A stretch of 5,338 nucleotides of DNA, taken from Litoreibacter sp. (GTDB taxonomy: Bacteria > Pseudomonadota > Alphaproteobacteria > Rhodobacterales > Rhodobacteraceae). The position numbers and the translations under genes were made by a program. The stretch spans positions 1-5,338 of the forward strand of contig JABDPP010000214.1 in NCBI GenBank assembly GCA_013042765.1. Reading direction: 5' to 3'. Under the pieces are notes generated by a model, which had not been told where the DNA came from, made no database searches, and worked only from the letters and a program-made list of their open reading frames with translations. Below are positions 1 to 5,338 of the stretch, piece by piece. Every line of letters begins with the position of its first letter. The first letter of the stretch is position 1.

Positions 1-810
1 GGCCGGATCACGACTCTGGGCCGTGGCGGTTCGGACACAACAGCCGTGGCTTTCGCCGCCGCATTCGACGCCGAACGCTGTGACATCTACACCGATGTGG
101 ACGGGGTTTACACCACCGACCCTCGGATCAGCGAAAAGGCGCGAAAGCTGGACCGGATCGCGTTTGAGGAAATGCTGGAACTGGCCTCACTGGGCGCCAA
201 GGTTCTACAGACCCGCTCGGTTGAACTGGCCATGCGCTATGGCGTGAAGCTGCGGGTTCTGTCGAGCTTTGAAGAAATGAGTGATGAAGCGGGCACACTG
301 GTCTGTGCCGAGGAGGATATCGTGGAAAGCAATGTTGTGTCAGGCGTGGCCTATAGCCGTGACGAAGCCAAGATGACCCTGATCTCGGTTGCGGACCGGC
401 CGGGCATCGCCGCTGCAATTTTCGGCCCCCTCTCCGAGGCCGGCGTGAACGTCGACATGATTGTGCAGAACATCTCCGAGGAAGGCCGCACGGATATGAC
501 CTTCTCCTGCCCGACCGATCAGGTTTCCCGGGCCGAACGCGCGATGCAGGACGCCAAGAAAAATGGCGATATCAACTATCATGATCTTGTGGCTGACACG
601 GATGTGGCGAAGGTCTCCGTCGTGGGGATCGGCATGCGCTCTCATGCCGGTGTCGCGGCAAAAATGTTCACCGCGCTCAAGGATGAAGGCGTGAACATCA
701 AGGTCATAACTACCTCAGAGATCAAGATTTCTGTTCTGATCGACCGAAAATACTTGGAACTCGCGGTTCAGGCCCTGCATGATGCTTTCGAACTGGAGAA
801 AGCGATCTAG
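1..810 (+). CDS. lysC: Aspartate kinase (monofunctional), 3' part, truncated by window start
   Basis: Aspartate kinase phosphorylates L-aspartate with ATP, the committed cytoplasmic step towards lysine, diaminopimelate, threonine and methionine. The reading frame is open from base 1 and stops with TAG at 808-810, giving 269 visible residues. Since monofunctional enzymes usually have about 400-420, the N-terminal third, including the K-x-GG-[ST] motif, lies outside. Visible at the start is the GRGGSDTTA motif (residues 8-16) of the substrate site, then [13 protein letters not shown] (about 34-46) of the nucleotide-binding region, then [14 protein letters not shown]. Two ACT domains follow: one at about 120-175 ([26 protein letters not shown]) and one at about 203-265 ([19 protein letters not shown]). 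These bind the feedback effector in this family. There is no homoserine dehydrogenase domain after them, so it is the monofunctional type. The GTG at 46 is an internal valine, not the start. It is followed by ptsP after 8 bp. Effector specificity (lysine, threonine or both) cannot be read from the sequence. Confidence 0.95.
   Translation, partial: GRITTLGRGGSDTTAVAFAAAFDAERCDIYTDVDGVYTTDPRISEKARKLDRIAFEEMLELASLGAKVLQTRSVELAMRYGVKLRVLSSFEEMSDEAGTLVCAEEDIVESNVVSGVAYSRDEAKMTLISVADRPGIAAAIFGPLSEAGVNVDMIVQNISEEGRTDMTFSCPTDQVSRAERAMQDAKKNGDINYHDLVADTDVAKVSVVGIGMRSHAGVAAKMFTALKDEGVNIKVITTSEIKISVLIDRKYLELAVQALHDAFELEKAI
311..324 (+). promoter_or_regulatory. Candidate internal Shine-Dalgarno and GTG start for a lysC regulatory subunit
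   Basis: AGGAGG lies at 311-316, five bases before an in-frame GTG at 322-324. Starting here would give a 162-residue protein made of the two ACT domains only ([18 protein letters not shown]...). In Corynebacterium and Bacillus, lysC encodes such an overlapping beta subunit of similar size from an internal start at the equivalent place between kinase and ACT regions. Caution: GAG-GAG-GAT simply encodes Glu-Glu-Asp, so the match may be accidental. Confidence 0.35.
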
Positions 811-815
811 GGGAG
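811..815 (+). promoter_or_regulatory. Ribosome binding site of ptsP
   Basis: GGGAG follows the lysC stop codon immediately, with only three bases (CCA) before the ATG at 819. The short spacing and the 8-bp lysC-ptsP gap suggest translational coupling or reinitiation within one operon. No other in-frame start nearby has a better site. Confidence 0.55.
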
Positions 816-818
816 CCA

Positions 819-3065
819 ATGGCCGACCGTATCGAGAGTGCATCACGCAAACTTCTGGGACGTCTGCGAGATTCGCTGGCGGAAGAAGGTGCAGGTCAGG
901 AGCGGCTGGACCGCATTACCCATATCATAGCGGACCAGATGGGTACGGAAGTTTGCTCCATTTACCTGTTTCGCGACGCTGATACTCTCGAACTCTGCGC
1001 CACCGAGGGCCTGAACCCGGAAGCCGTTCACCAGACCCGCATGCGTATTGGTGAAGGTCTGGTCGGACGTGTGGCCAAATCAAGTGCGCCGATAAACACT
1101 CCCGATGCCCCTTCCGCCAAGGGGTTCCGCTTTATGCCGGAAACCGGTGAGGAGATTTTCAGCTCATTCCTCGGCGTGCCAATTCAGCGGCTAGGCGAAA
1201 CGCAAGGAGTGCTCGTCGTGCAGTCCAAGGAGGCGCGTAGCTACTCGGAAGATGAGGTTTATGCGCTTGAGGTGGTCGCGATGGTGCTCGCCGAGATGAC
1301 CGAGCTGGGGGCTTTTCTTGGTGAAGGAGCCGCCCTGTCGCCACGCCACACGCAACAGGAATTGTTCCGGGGCGCTTGCGCGCAGGAAGGAGCCGCCGAA
1401 GGGCGCGTCTACCTACATGAGCCCCGCGTCGTCATCACCAACCCGATTGCGGACGATCCCCACGTCGAACTGAAGCGTCTGCATGAGGCAATGCTGGTCT
1501 TGCGCGGGTCCGTTGATGACATGCTCAGCTCAACTGCACTTGGGCCCGACAAGGACCAGCAGAAAGTCCTCGAAGCCTACAGGATGTTTGCCAATTCCCG
1601 CGGCTGGGTCCGTCGGATGGAGGAAGACATCGCACTGGGTCTGTCCGCAGAGGCGGCGGTTGAGAAGGAACAATCTGCAACCCGCGCACGCATGGAGCAG
1701 GTCCCCGATCCCTACCTGCGCGAGCGGCTTCATGATCTCGATGACCTGTCGAACCGGCTGCTGCGCCTTCTGACCGGTCAGGGCGAGGACACCGGCGCGG
1801 AAATGCCCAACAACCCGATCCTCGTGGCGCGCAATATCGGCCCGGGTGAACTGCTTGACTACGGTAAGAAGCTTAAGGGGATCGTGCTGGAAGAGGGCTC
1901 GGTCGGCTCACACGCTGCCATCGTGGCGCGTGCCTGGGCCATTCCTTTGGTTATTAATGCGAAACGCATCCTGACGGAGGCCCTGAACGGCGACCAGATC
2001 CTTGTCGATGGGGATCAGGGCGTTGTGCACTTGCGGCCGGAAGATACGGTCGTCACAGCATTTCGCGACAAGATCGCGATGCAGACACAGGCCCAGAAGC
2101 GCTATGCCTCGATCCGGGATAAACCAGCCCAGACCAAATGTGGCAGGACAATCTCCCTGCATATGAATGCGGGGCTGATGGCCGATCTACCCTCGCTCAT
2201 CGGATCGGGCGCCGAGGGCGTCGGGCTTTTCCGCACGGAGCTGCAATTCCTTATCCGGACCAAAGTGCCCCGCCGCTCCGAACTTGCGCGCATCTATGGC
2301 AGCGTCATGGACGCAGCGCACGGCAAGCGGGTGGTGTTTCGGACCCTCGACATTGGATCCGACAAGGTCTTGCCCTACATGAAGCCGCAGGACGAACCAA
2401 ACCCGGCTCTGGGCTGGCGCGCGATCCGTGTGGGGCTCGACAAGAAAGGCGTCATGCGCATGCAGCTTCAGGCGCTGATCCGGGGCGCAGCGGGGCGCCC
2501 GCTTTCGGTGATGTTTCCCTTTATTGCCCAGTTCGAAGAATACCGCTCCGCCCATCGCTGTCTGATGGAAGAATTGGAGCGCGAGGACAAACTAGGCCAT
2601 GTCCTTCCGGAAACCGTTGAGATCGGCGCGATGCTGGAAACACCGTCCCTCGCCTTTGCTCCACGTCAGTTTTTCGAGATGACCGATTTCATCTCAATCG
2701 GCGGCAATGACCTCAAGCAGTTCTTCTTTGCCGCAGACCGGGAGAACGAACGGGTCCGGCGCCGCTATGACACGCTGAATGTGAGCTATCTGACCTTCCT
2801 CGAGCAGATCGTGAACCGCTGCGCCGACATCGGCACGCCGCTGAGTTTTTGCGGGGAAGATGCCGGTCGTCCGGTGGAGGCGCTGTGTTTCGCGGCCATG
2901 GGCTTGGATACACTCTCCATGCGGCCCGCGTCGATCGGGCCCGTCAAGAGCCTGTTGAGGCGCTCCGATCTGAAGGAAGCCAAGGCCGTGATCGATGAGG
3001 CCCGTGCGAGCGGCGCCCAATCTGTCAGGCCGGCCGTGATCGACTGGCTGACCGGGCGCAGCTGA
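819..3065 (+). CDS. ptsP: PEP-protein phosphotransferase of the nitrogen PTS (enzyme I-Ntr, GAF domain)
   Basis: Cytoplasmic enzyme I-Ntr autophosphorylates from PEP and passes the phosphate to NPr and then EIIA-Ntr, a regulatory relay rather than a sugar transporter. The 748 residues match the usual PtsP length. Order of parts: N-terminal GAF domain (about 20-165); helical NPr-binding region (about 185-320); swivelling phosphohistidine domain (about 330-405) with active His365 in VGSHAAIVAR; PEP-binding barrel (about 440-735). In the barrel, Arg472 (GLFRTE) and Arg508 (FRTLDIG) are the expected PEP ligands, Glu607 (AMLETPS) and Asp631 (GGNDLKQ) the expected metal ligands, and Cys678 (FCGED) the catalytic cysteine. 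All key residues are present, so the protein should be active. Two signatures are atypical: G360-S-V-G-S-H365 lacks the usual T/N two residues before His, and SIGGNDL has Gly629 where S/T is usual. The GAF domain of EI-Ntr is reported to sense glutamine in Sinorhizobium and Caulobacter; the same role here is inference. Genes for NPr and EIIA-Ntr are not in the window. Confidence 0.96.
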   Translation: MADRIESASRKLLGRLRDSLAEEGAGQERLDRITHIIADQMGTEVCSIYLFRDADTLELCATEGLNPEAVHQTRMRIGEGLVGRVAKSSAPINTPDAPSAKGFRFMPETGEEIFSSFLGVPIQRLGETQGVLVVQSKEARSYSEDEVYALEVVAMVLAEMTELGAFLGEGAALSPRHTQQELFRGACAQEGAAEGRVYLHEPRVVITNPIADDPHVELKRLHEAMLVLRGSVDDMLSSTALGPDKDQQKVLEAYRMFANSRGWVRRMEEDIALGLSAEAAVEKEQSATRARMEQVPDPYLRERLHDLDDLSNRLLRLLTGQGEDTGAEMPNNPILVARNIGPGELLDYGKKLKGIVLEEGSVGSHAAIVARAWAIPLVINAKRILTEALNGDQILVDGDQGVVHLRPEDTVVTAFRDKIAMQTQAQKRYASIRDKPAQTKCGRTISLHMNAGLMADLPSLIGSGAEGVGLFRTELQFLIRTKVPRRSELARIYGSVMDAAHGKRVVFRTLDIGSDKVLPYMKPQDEPNPALGWRAIRVGLDKKGVMRMQLQALIRGAAGRPLSVMFPFIAQFEEYRSAHRCLMEELEREDKLGHVLPETVEIGAMLETPSLAFAPRQFFEMTDFISIGGNDLKQFFFAADRENERVRRRYDTLNVSYLTFLEQIVNRCADIGTPLSFCGEDAGRPVEALCFAAMGLDTLSMRPASIGPVKSLLRRSDLKEAKAVIDEARASGAQSVRPAVIDWLTGRS

Positions 3066-3088
3066 TCCGCTAGAACCGTCAGAGCTGC
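3058..3088. repeat. Imperfect inverted repeat spanning both convergent stop codons (possible bidirectional terminator)
   Basis: GCAGCTGA at 3058-3065 can pair with TCAG-AG-CTGC at 3079-3088, giving eight base pairs with a two-base bulge (A3083, G3084) and a 13-base loop. Alternatively GCAGCT (3058-3063) pairs perfectly with AGCTGC (3083-3088). The arms contain the ptsP TGA (3063-3065) and the complement of the EcsC-gene TGA (3079-3081). No T-run follows on either strand, so intrinsic termination is unproven. Confidence 0.3.
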
Positions 3089-3840
3089 CTTAGATGGTCC
3101 TCGAATTCAGCGATCAGGGCAGCGCGATCATGACCCGTGTCTTCGGCAAGTTTGCGCAACCCGAACTGGACCCGTGCCACGTCCTGATAATAACTCGTAA
3201 AGGTGTAATTGATCGCAGCCCCGGCGACCGCACCGACAACAGGCACGGATTGGGCCGCCAGTTTCGAGCCCAGCGCAGCTGCCAGTTTAGGCGCAACGAC
3301 CCGCAGCATGGCCTGAACCGAGTGTCCCGTCAGCGCCATGCGCAATTGCAGGAAGCTCAGATCCAACTCTCCCCCGTCCAAGGGGCCAGCTGCCGCAAAC
3401 ACCTGAATACAATCAGATTTTGTATCCACGAGATCCGGGTCAAAACCATGTCCCGCCGCGATGCCCTGAACGGCTCGCAGGATAACGGTCGTTGTCACAG
3501 GGAGTTCCGATAAGGCCGTTGGCATGCCGCCCAGCCCTCCGACCGCACCGGTTCCTACTGTCACGGCCCGTGTGATCCAATCGCTGGTATCGGGAAGTGT
3601 CGCCCGCGATCGCGCGGCCAGGTCAAAGCTGCGCTCCAGTGCGGTCAGCGTCGCCTTGTCGAGACCGGACCGTACCGGTGGCGGCAACCGATCGAGCATC
3701 GTGTCGGTCTTCGCGCCAAGCGCTGAAAGCAACTGCATTCCGGGCCCGCGCGCATCACGATACCGGCGGGCAAGCTCGGTTAGCTGAACCTCTTTCGGCG
3801 GGTCAGCTTTCCGGATTGGAGGCAAGACAGTCTGGCTCAT
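3079..3840 (-). CDS. EcsC-family protein, function unknown
   Basis: A 253-residue protein recognised as the EcsC family by its overall pattern: an N-terminal segment with basic and proline-rich stretches (1-60), a glycine-rich hydrophobic segment AVTVGTGAVGGLGGMP followed by LSELPVTTTVILRAVQGIAAGHGFDPD (about 92-136), and a C-terminal SVPVVGAVAGAAINYTFTSYY block (about 198-218) followed by VARVQFGLRKLAED. EcsC is named after the third gene of the Bacillus ecs operon, whose first two genes encode an ABC transporter; the biochemical role of EcsC is not established. No ABC transporter gene is present here. There is no signal peptide; the hydrophobic blocks are Gly/Ala rich and may be membrane-associated rather than spanning. 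The ATG at 3840 has only a weak, very close AGG before it, and an in-frame TGA lies a few codons upstream, so this is the only reasonable ATG. It lies 33 bp after the GNAT gene, likely in one operon, and converges on ptsP. Confidence 0.85.
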   Translation of the reverse strand: MSQTVLPPIRKADPPKEVQLTELARRYRDARGPGMQLLSALGAKTDTMLDRLPPPVRSGLDKATLTALERSFDLAARSRATLPDTSDWITRAVTVGTGAVGGLGGMPTALSELPVTTTVILRAVQGIAAGHGFDPDLVDTKSDCIQVFAAAGPLDGGELDLSFLQLRMALTGHSVQAMLRVVAPKLAAALGSKLAAQSVPVVGAVAGAAINYTFTSYYQDVARVQFGLRKLAEDTGHDRAALIAEFEDHLRQL

Positions 3841-3873
3841 ACCTGTTGAAGATGGCTGTCACGCCGGAAGGTT

Positions 3874-4350
3874 TCAAGGTTTCCGTGCCTGTCGGACACT
3901 GCCCTGCACATCGCTCCAGTCGCCATAGCCAAGGACCCGGCTAGGATTGGTCGGGGGCGGCATTTCCACCCCGAGCAGCTGCTGAAACCCGAACCTGCTA
4001 TAGTAACGCGCGTCGCCAACCAGTATAACCCGCTTCCAACCTAGGGCTTCGGCACGGGCGAGCCCGTCGCGGATAAGGGCTCCGCCAAGACCTTCGCCTT
4101 GCCGGGTCGGGTGTACGGCCACCGGCCCCAGAAGAAGCGCTTCTTCGGTGTCCACAAGAACCGGCCAAAACCTAATCGCGCCGCCAAGAATCCCGGCCTC
4201 GTCGCGCGCGACGAGGGACAGTTCGGAAAGCGGCGGACGCCCATCACGCAACCGGTAAGATGAAAGCGCTTCGCGACCCGGAGAAAAGCAAAGATCGTAG
4301 AGCGCCTCGACCTCCCACCAATCGTCCGGATTTTCCTGCCTCAGTTCCAC
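3874..4350 (-). CDS. GNAT-family N-acetyltransferase (YhbS-like group)
   Basis: A 158-residue single-domain GNAT enzyme, expected to transfer acetyl from acetyl-CoA to an amine; the acceptor is unknown. The acetyl-CoA pyrophosphate loop is R83-Q-G-E-G-L-G89 (the Q/R-x-x-G-x-G motif), preceded by the LLLGPVAVHP strand. Other blocks typical of the YhbS-like group (COG3153) are REALSSYRLRDGRPPLSELS (26-45), GGAIRFWPV (56-64) and ILVGDARYYSRFGF (109-122). The start codon is GTG (complement of 4348-4350). No in-frame ATG exists upstream without passing well into the divergent intergenic region, and the protein begins where family members usually do. No convincing Shine-Dalgarno is visible. The stop is TGA (complement of 3874-3876), followed 33 bp later by the EcsC-family gene, so the two are probably cotranscribed. 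The upstream neighbour is divergent. Confidence 0.9.
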   Translation of the reverse strand: MELRQENPDDWWEVEALYDLCFSPGREALSSYRLRDGRPPLSELSLVARDEAGILGGAIRFWPVLVDTEEALLLGPVAVHPTRQGEGLGGALIRDGLARAEALGWKRVILVGDARYYSRFGFQQLLGVEMPPPTNPSRVLGYGDWSDVQGSVRQARKP

Positions 4351-4424
4351 GTATTGCGTCCGAATAGCTCTTTTCGTTGGCCTAGCATGGCGTTACCAGT
4401 TGGGCAAACTTGTAAGGATCCGAT
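4351..4424. promoter_or_regulatory. Divergent intergenic region expected to hold promoters for the GNAT and flavin reductase genes
   Basis: This 74-bp gap separates two divergent start codons, so it should carry promoters in both directions. I looked for sigma-70 boxes and found only poor candidates (for example TTGCCC then TAGGCC on the minus strand), which I do not call. No clear operator palindrome is visible. Confidence 0.45.
4414..4418 (+). promoter_or_regulatory. Ribosome binding site of the flavin reductase gene
   Basis: AAGGA lies six bases before the ATG at 4425. It is the clearest Shine-Dalgarno at a gene start in the window and fixes this start, which also matches the expected N-terminus of the family. 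Confidence 0.75.
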
Positions 4425-5033
4425 ATGTTCTACCGCCCCGAAGATGGCCACGGCCTGCCGCACAACCCGTTCAACGCAATTGTCACACCCCGGCCCATTG
4501 GCTGGATTTCGACACGCAGTTCGGATGGCTCCGAGAACCTCGCGCCTTATTCCTTCTTCAACGCGGTGGCTTATGTACCGCCACAGGTCATGTTTTCCTC
4601 TACCTCCGGAAAGCCCGATCGCGCGCGCGGCAAAGACTCTGTCGCAAATATTCTAGAGACCGAGGTCTTCTGCGTGAATATCGTCGAATATGCAGCCCGC
4701 GATGTGATGAATGTCAGCTCCGGGGCCTATGACAAGGAAGTCGACGAATTCGAACTCGCCGGTATTGAGCGTGTGGAATGCGAAACCATCGCCTGTTCGC
4801 GCGTTGCTGGGGCGCCGGCAAACCTCGAATGCAAGCTGACCAAGGTCGTGGACCTGCCCGGCGAGGCCAATATTGCGATCTTCGGAGAGGTCACCGGCGT
4901 GCATATGCGCGACAACTGCCTGAAGAACGGCATGTTCGACATCACGACGTTCGAGCCACTCGCGCGCCTTGGCTACAAAGACTATACCCGTGTGACCGAG
5001 GTCTTCAGTCTGACGCGCCCCGGCGAAAGCTGA
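4425..5033 (+). CDS. Flavin reductase-like, FMN-binding split-barrel family protein
   Basis: A 202-residue cytoplasmic protein of the flavin reductase-like domain family (RutF/DIM6-type, COG1853 group). Family members bind FMN and either reduce free flavin with NAD(P)H for a partner oxygenase or act as flavoproteins of unknown substrate. Recognisable blocks in order: TPRPIGWIST (21-30), NLAPYSFFNAVAYVPP (38-53), the usual FMN-contacting stretch, then MFSS (56-59), KDSVANI (70-76), EVFCVNIV (80-87), a central LECKLTKVV strand (134-142), IFGEVTGVHM (152-161), and a C-terminal RLGYKDYTRVTEVFSLTRP segment (181-199). The length is normal for the single-domain form. It stands alone: no oxygenase gene is adjacent, so the partner and substrate cannot be deduced. 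The gene diverges from the GNAT gene and converges on the SulP gene end with 60 bp between them. Confidence 0.9.
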   Translation: MFYRPEDGHGLPHNPFNAIVTPRPIGWISTRSSDGSENLAPYSFFNAVAYVPPQVMFSSTSGKPDRARGKDSVANILETEVFCVNIVEYAARDVMNVSSGAYDKEVDEFELAGIERVECETIACSRVAGAPANLECKLTKVVDLPGEANIAIFGEVTGVHMRDNCLKNGMFDITTFEPLARLGYKDYTRVTEVFSLTRPGES

Positions 5034-5050
5034 GGTGACAGGCCGGGCGG

Positions 5051-5106
5051 CGGCGGCACTTCTGGCGCACTTGCAGCTTGCTCCTATGAAGCGCTAGTGC
5101 CCGCCG
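5051..5106. repeat. Imperfect inverted repeat in the convergent junction
   Basis: CGGCGGCACT at 5051-5060 can pair with AGTGCC-C-GCCG at 5096-5106, ten base pairs with one bulged C (5102). The loop is 35 bases, long for a terminator, though GCGC at 5065-5068 and 5091-5094 could pair inside it. The right arm overlaps the last codons and stop of the SulP gene. No T-run is present. It may be a weak terminator or chance in GC-rich DNA. Confidence 0.2.
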
Positions 5107-5338
5107 GCCAGAATGCCGGTTCTCACCCCGTAATCCGCCGCGATCTCGTAATCCGGATCATCGTCACTTTCGATGATCAACTGACCCGCCTTGGTCAGCA
5201 GCCTGTGACAGTCCCGGCTGAGATGGCGCAGTTGCACGGATTTCCCAAGGTTCTCGTACTTTTCGGCAATCGCCTCAATCGCCTGCAGGGCTGATTGGTC
5301 CGCAACGCGGCTGTCGACGAAATCTATCACCACCAAGC
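5094..5338 (-). CDS. SulP-family anion transporter, C-terminal STAS domain only (truncated by window end)
   Basis: The frame is open to the window end and stops with TAG (complement of 5094-5096), leaving 80 visible residues, the C-terminus of a longer protein. The codon at 5334-5336 is TTG and reads as an internal leucine, not a start. The visible part begins VVIDFVDSRVADQSALQAI, the beta-strand and D-x-S-A loop of a STAS domain as found at the cytoplasmic end of SulP-type transporters. It continues with KYENLGKSVQLRHLSRDC and LLTKAGQLI, which are characteristic of the bacterial SulP set rather than of free anti-sigma antagonists. The membrane domain would lie beyond 5338, so the transporter identity is inferred from the STAS sequence, and the substrate (sulfate, bicarbonate or other anion) is unknown. 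A stand-alone STAS protein is the alternative. The final residues (AADYGVRTGILAGGH) extend past the domain core as a short tail. Confidence 0.82.
   Translation of the reverse strand, partial: LVVIDFVDSRVADQSALQAIEAIAEKYENLGKSVQLRHLSRDCHRLLTKAGQLIIESDDDPDYEIAADYGVRTGILAGGH

Noticed and set aside
46..48. GTG at 46 as the start of the aspartate kinase gene
   Set aside because: The frame is open upstream to base 1 and the GRGGSDTTA kinase motif runs across this codon, so it is an internal valine of a truncated gene.
2187..2555. 122-codon open frame antisense to ptsP
   Set aside because: Antisense shadow of conserved coding sequence, with no recognisable domain and no plausible ribosome binding site.
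2138..2620. 160-codon open frame on the + strand inside ptsP
   Set aside because: It lies fully within ptsP in another frame, has no family resemblance, and is rich in Arg/Gly/Pro/Ala as expected of an alternative frame in GC-rich DNA. ptsP has clear catalytic motifs across the same bases.
3094..3513. 139-codon + strand open frame opposite the EcsC-family gene
   Set aside because: The EcsC family pattern on the minus strand spans this whole stretch; the + frame has a low-complexity Arg/Gln/His composition and no recognisable motif.
4351..4424. Sigma-70 -35/-10 boxes in the divergent gap
   Set aside because: The best pairs match the consensus poorly in the -10 hexamer, and several equally weak choices exist, so no specific promoter can be supported by eye.
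4618..4628. Run of alternating C and G (GATCGCGCGCGCGG) inside the flavin reductase gene
   Set aside because: Short, within codons for Asp-Arg-Ala-Arg-Gly, and expected at this GC content; no reason to call a structural element.
5334..5336. TTG at 5334-5336 (minus strand) as the start of a small 80-residue STAS protein
   Set aside because: It falls directly before a core beta strand of the STAS domain, so a start here would remove the first half of the domain. The gene more likely continues past the window end.

Overview
The window is ordinary, densely coding, GC-rich chromosomal DNA. It most likely comes from an alphaproteobacterium, possibly Rhodobacterales or a relative. The main clue is a monofunctional aspartate kinase gene directly followed by a GAF-containing enzyme I of the nitrogen PTS (lysC-ptsP), an arrangement known from alphaproteobacteria. 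The GNAT protein and the SulP-type STAS tail also read like alphaproteobacterial family members. The taxonomic call is inference from protein character, not from a search.

Layout: (1) 1-810 (+), the 3' two thirds of lysC, cut by the window start. (2) 819-3065 (+), ptsP, complete, 8 bp after lysC and probably in the same operon. (3) 3079-3840 (-), a complete EcsC-family protein converging on ptsP with only 13 bp between the stop codons. (4) 3874-4350 (-), a GNAT acetyltransferase of the YhbS-like group starting with GTG, 33 bp upstream of the EcsC gene and probably cotranscribed with it. (5) 4351-4424, a 74-bp divergent intergenic region. (6) 4425-5033 (+), a complete flavin reductase-like FMN-binding protein. 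(7) 5094-5338 (-), the C-terminal STAS domain of a SulP-type transporter, cut by the window end.

Functionally, lysC supplies the first step of the aspartate pathway (lysine, threonine, methionine, diaminopimelate). PtsP is the PEP-dependent first kinase of the regulatory nitrogen PTS, so the pair links amino-acid synthesis to a nitrogen/PEP sensing relay. The remaining genes look like separate housekeeping or accessory units with no evident joint pathway.

I see no mobile element, CRISPR array, tRNA, rRNA or phage gene, and no stretch over 300 bases without a gene. I did not find a clearly new system. The points most worth a second look are a possible internal translation start in lysC with a strong Shine-Dalgarno, placed where other bacteria start a separate regulatory subunit; departures from the usual PEP-utilizer signatures in PtsP; and inverted repeats straddling the stop codons at both convergent junctions.
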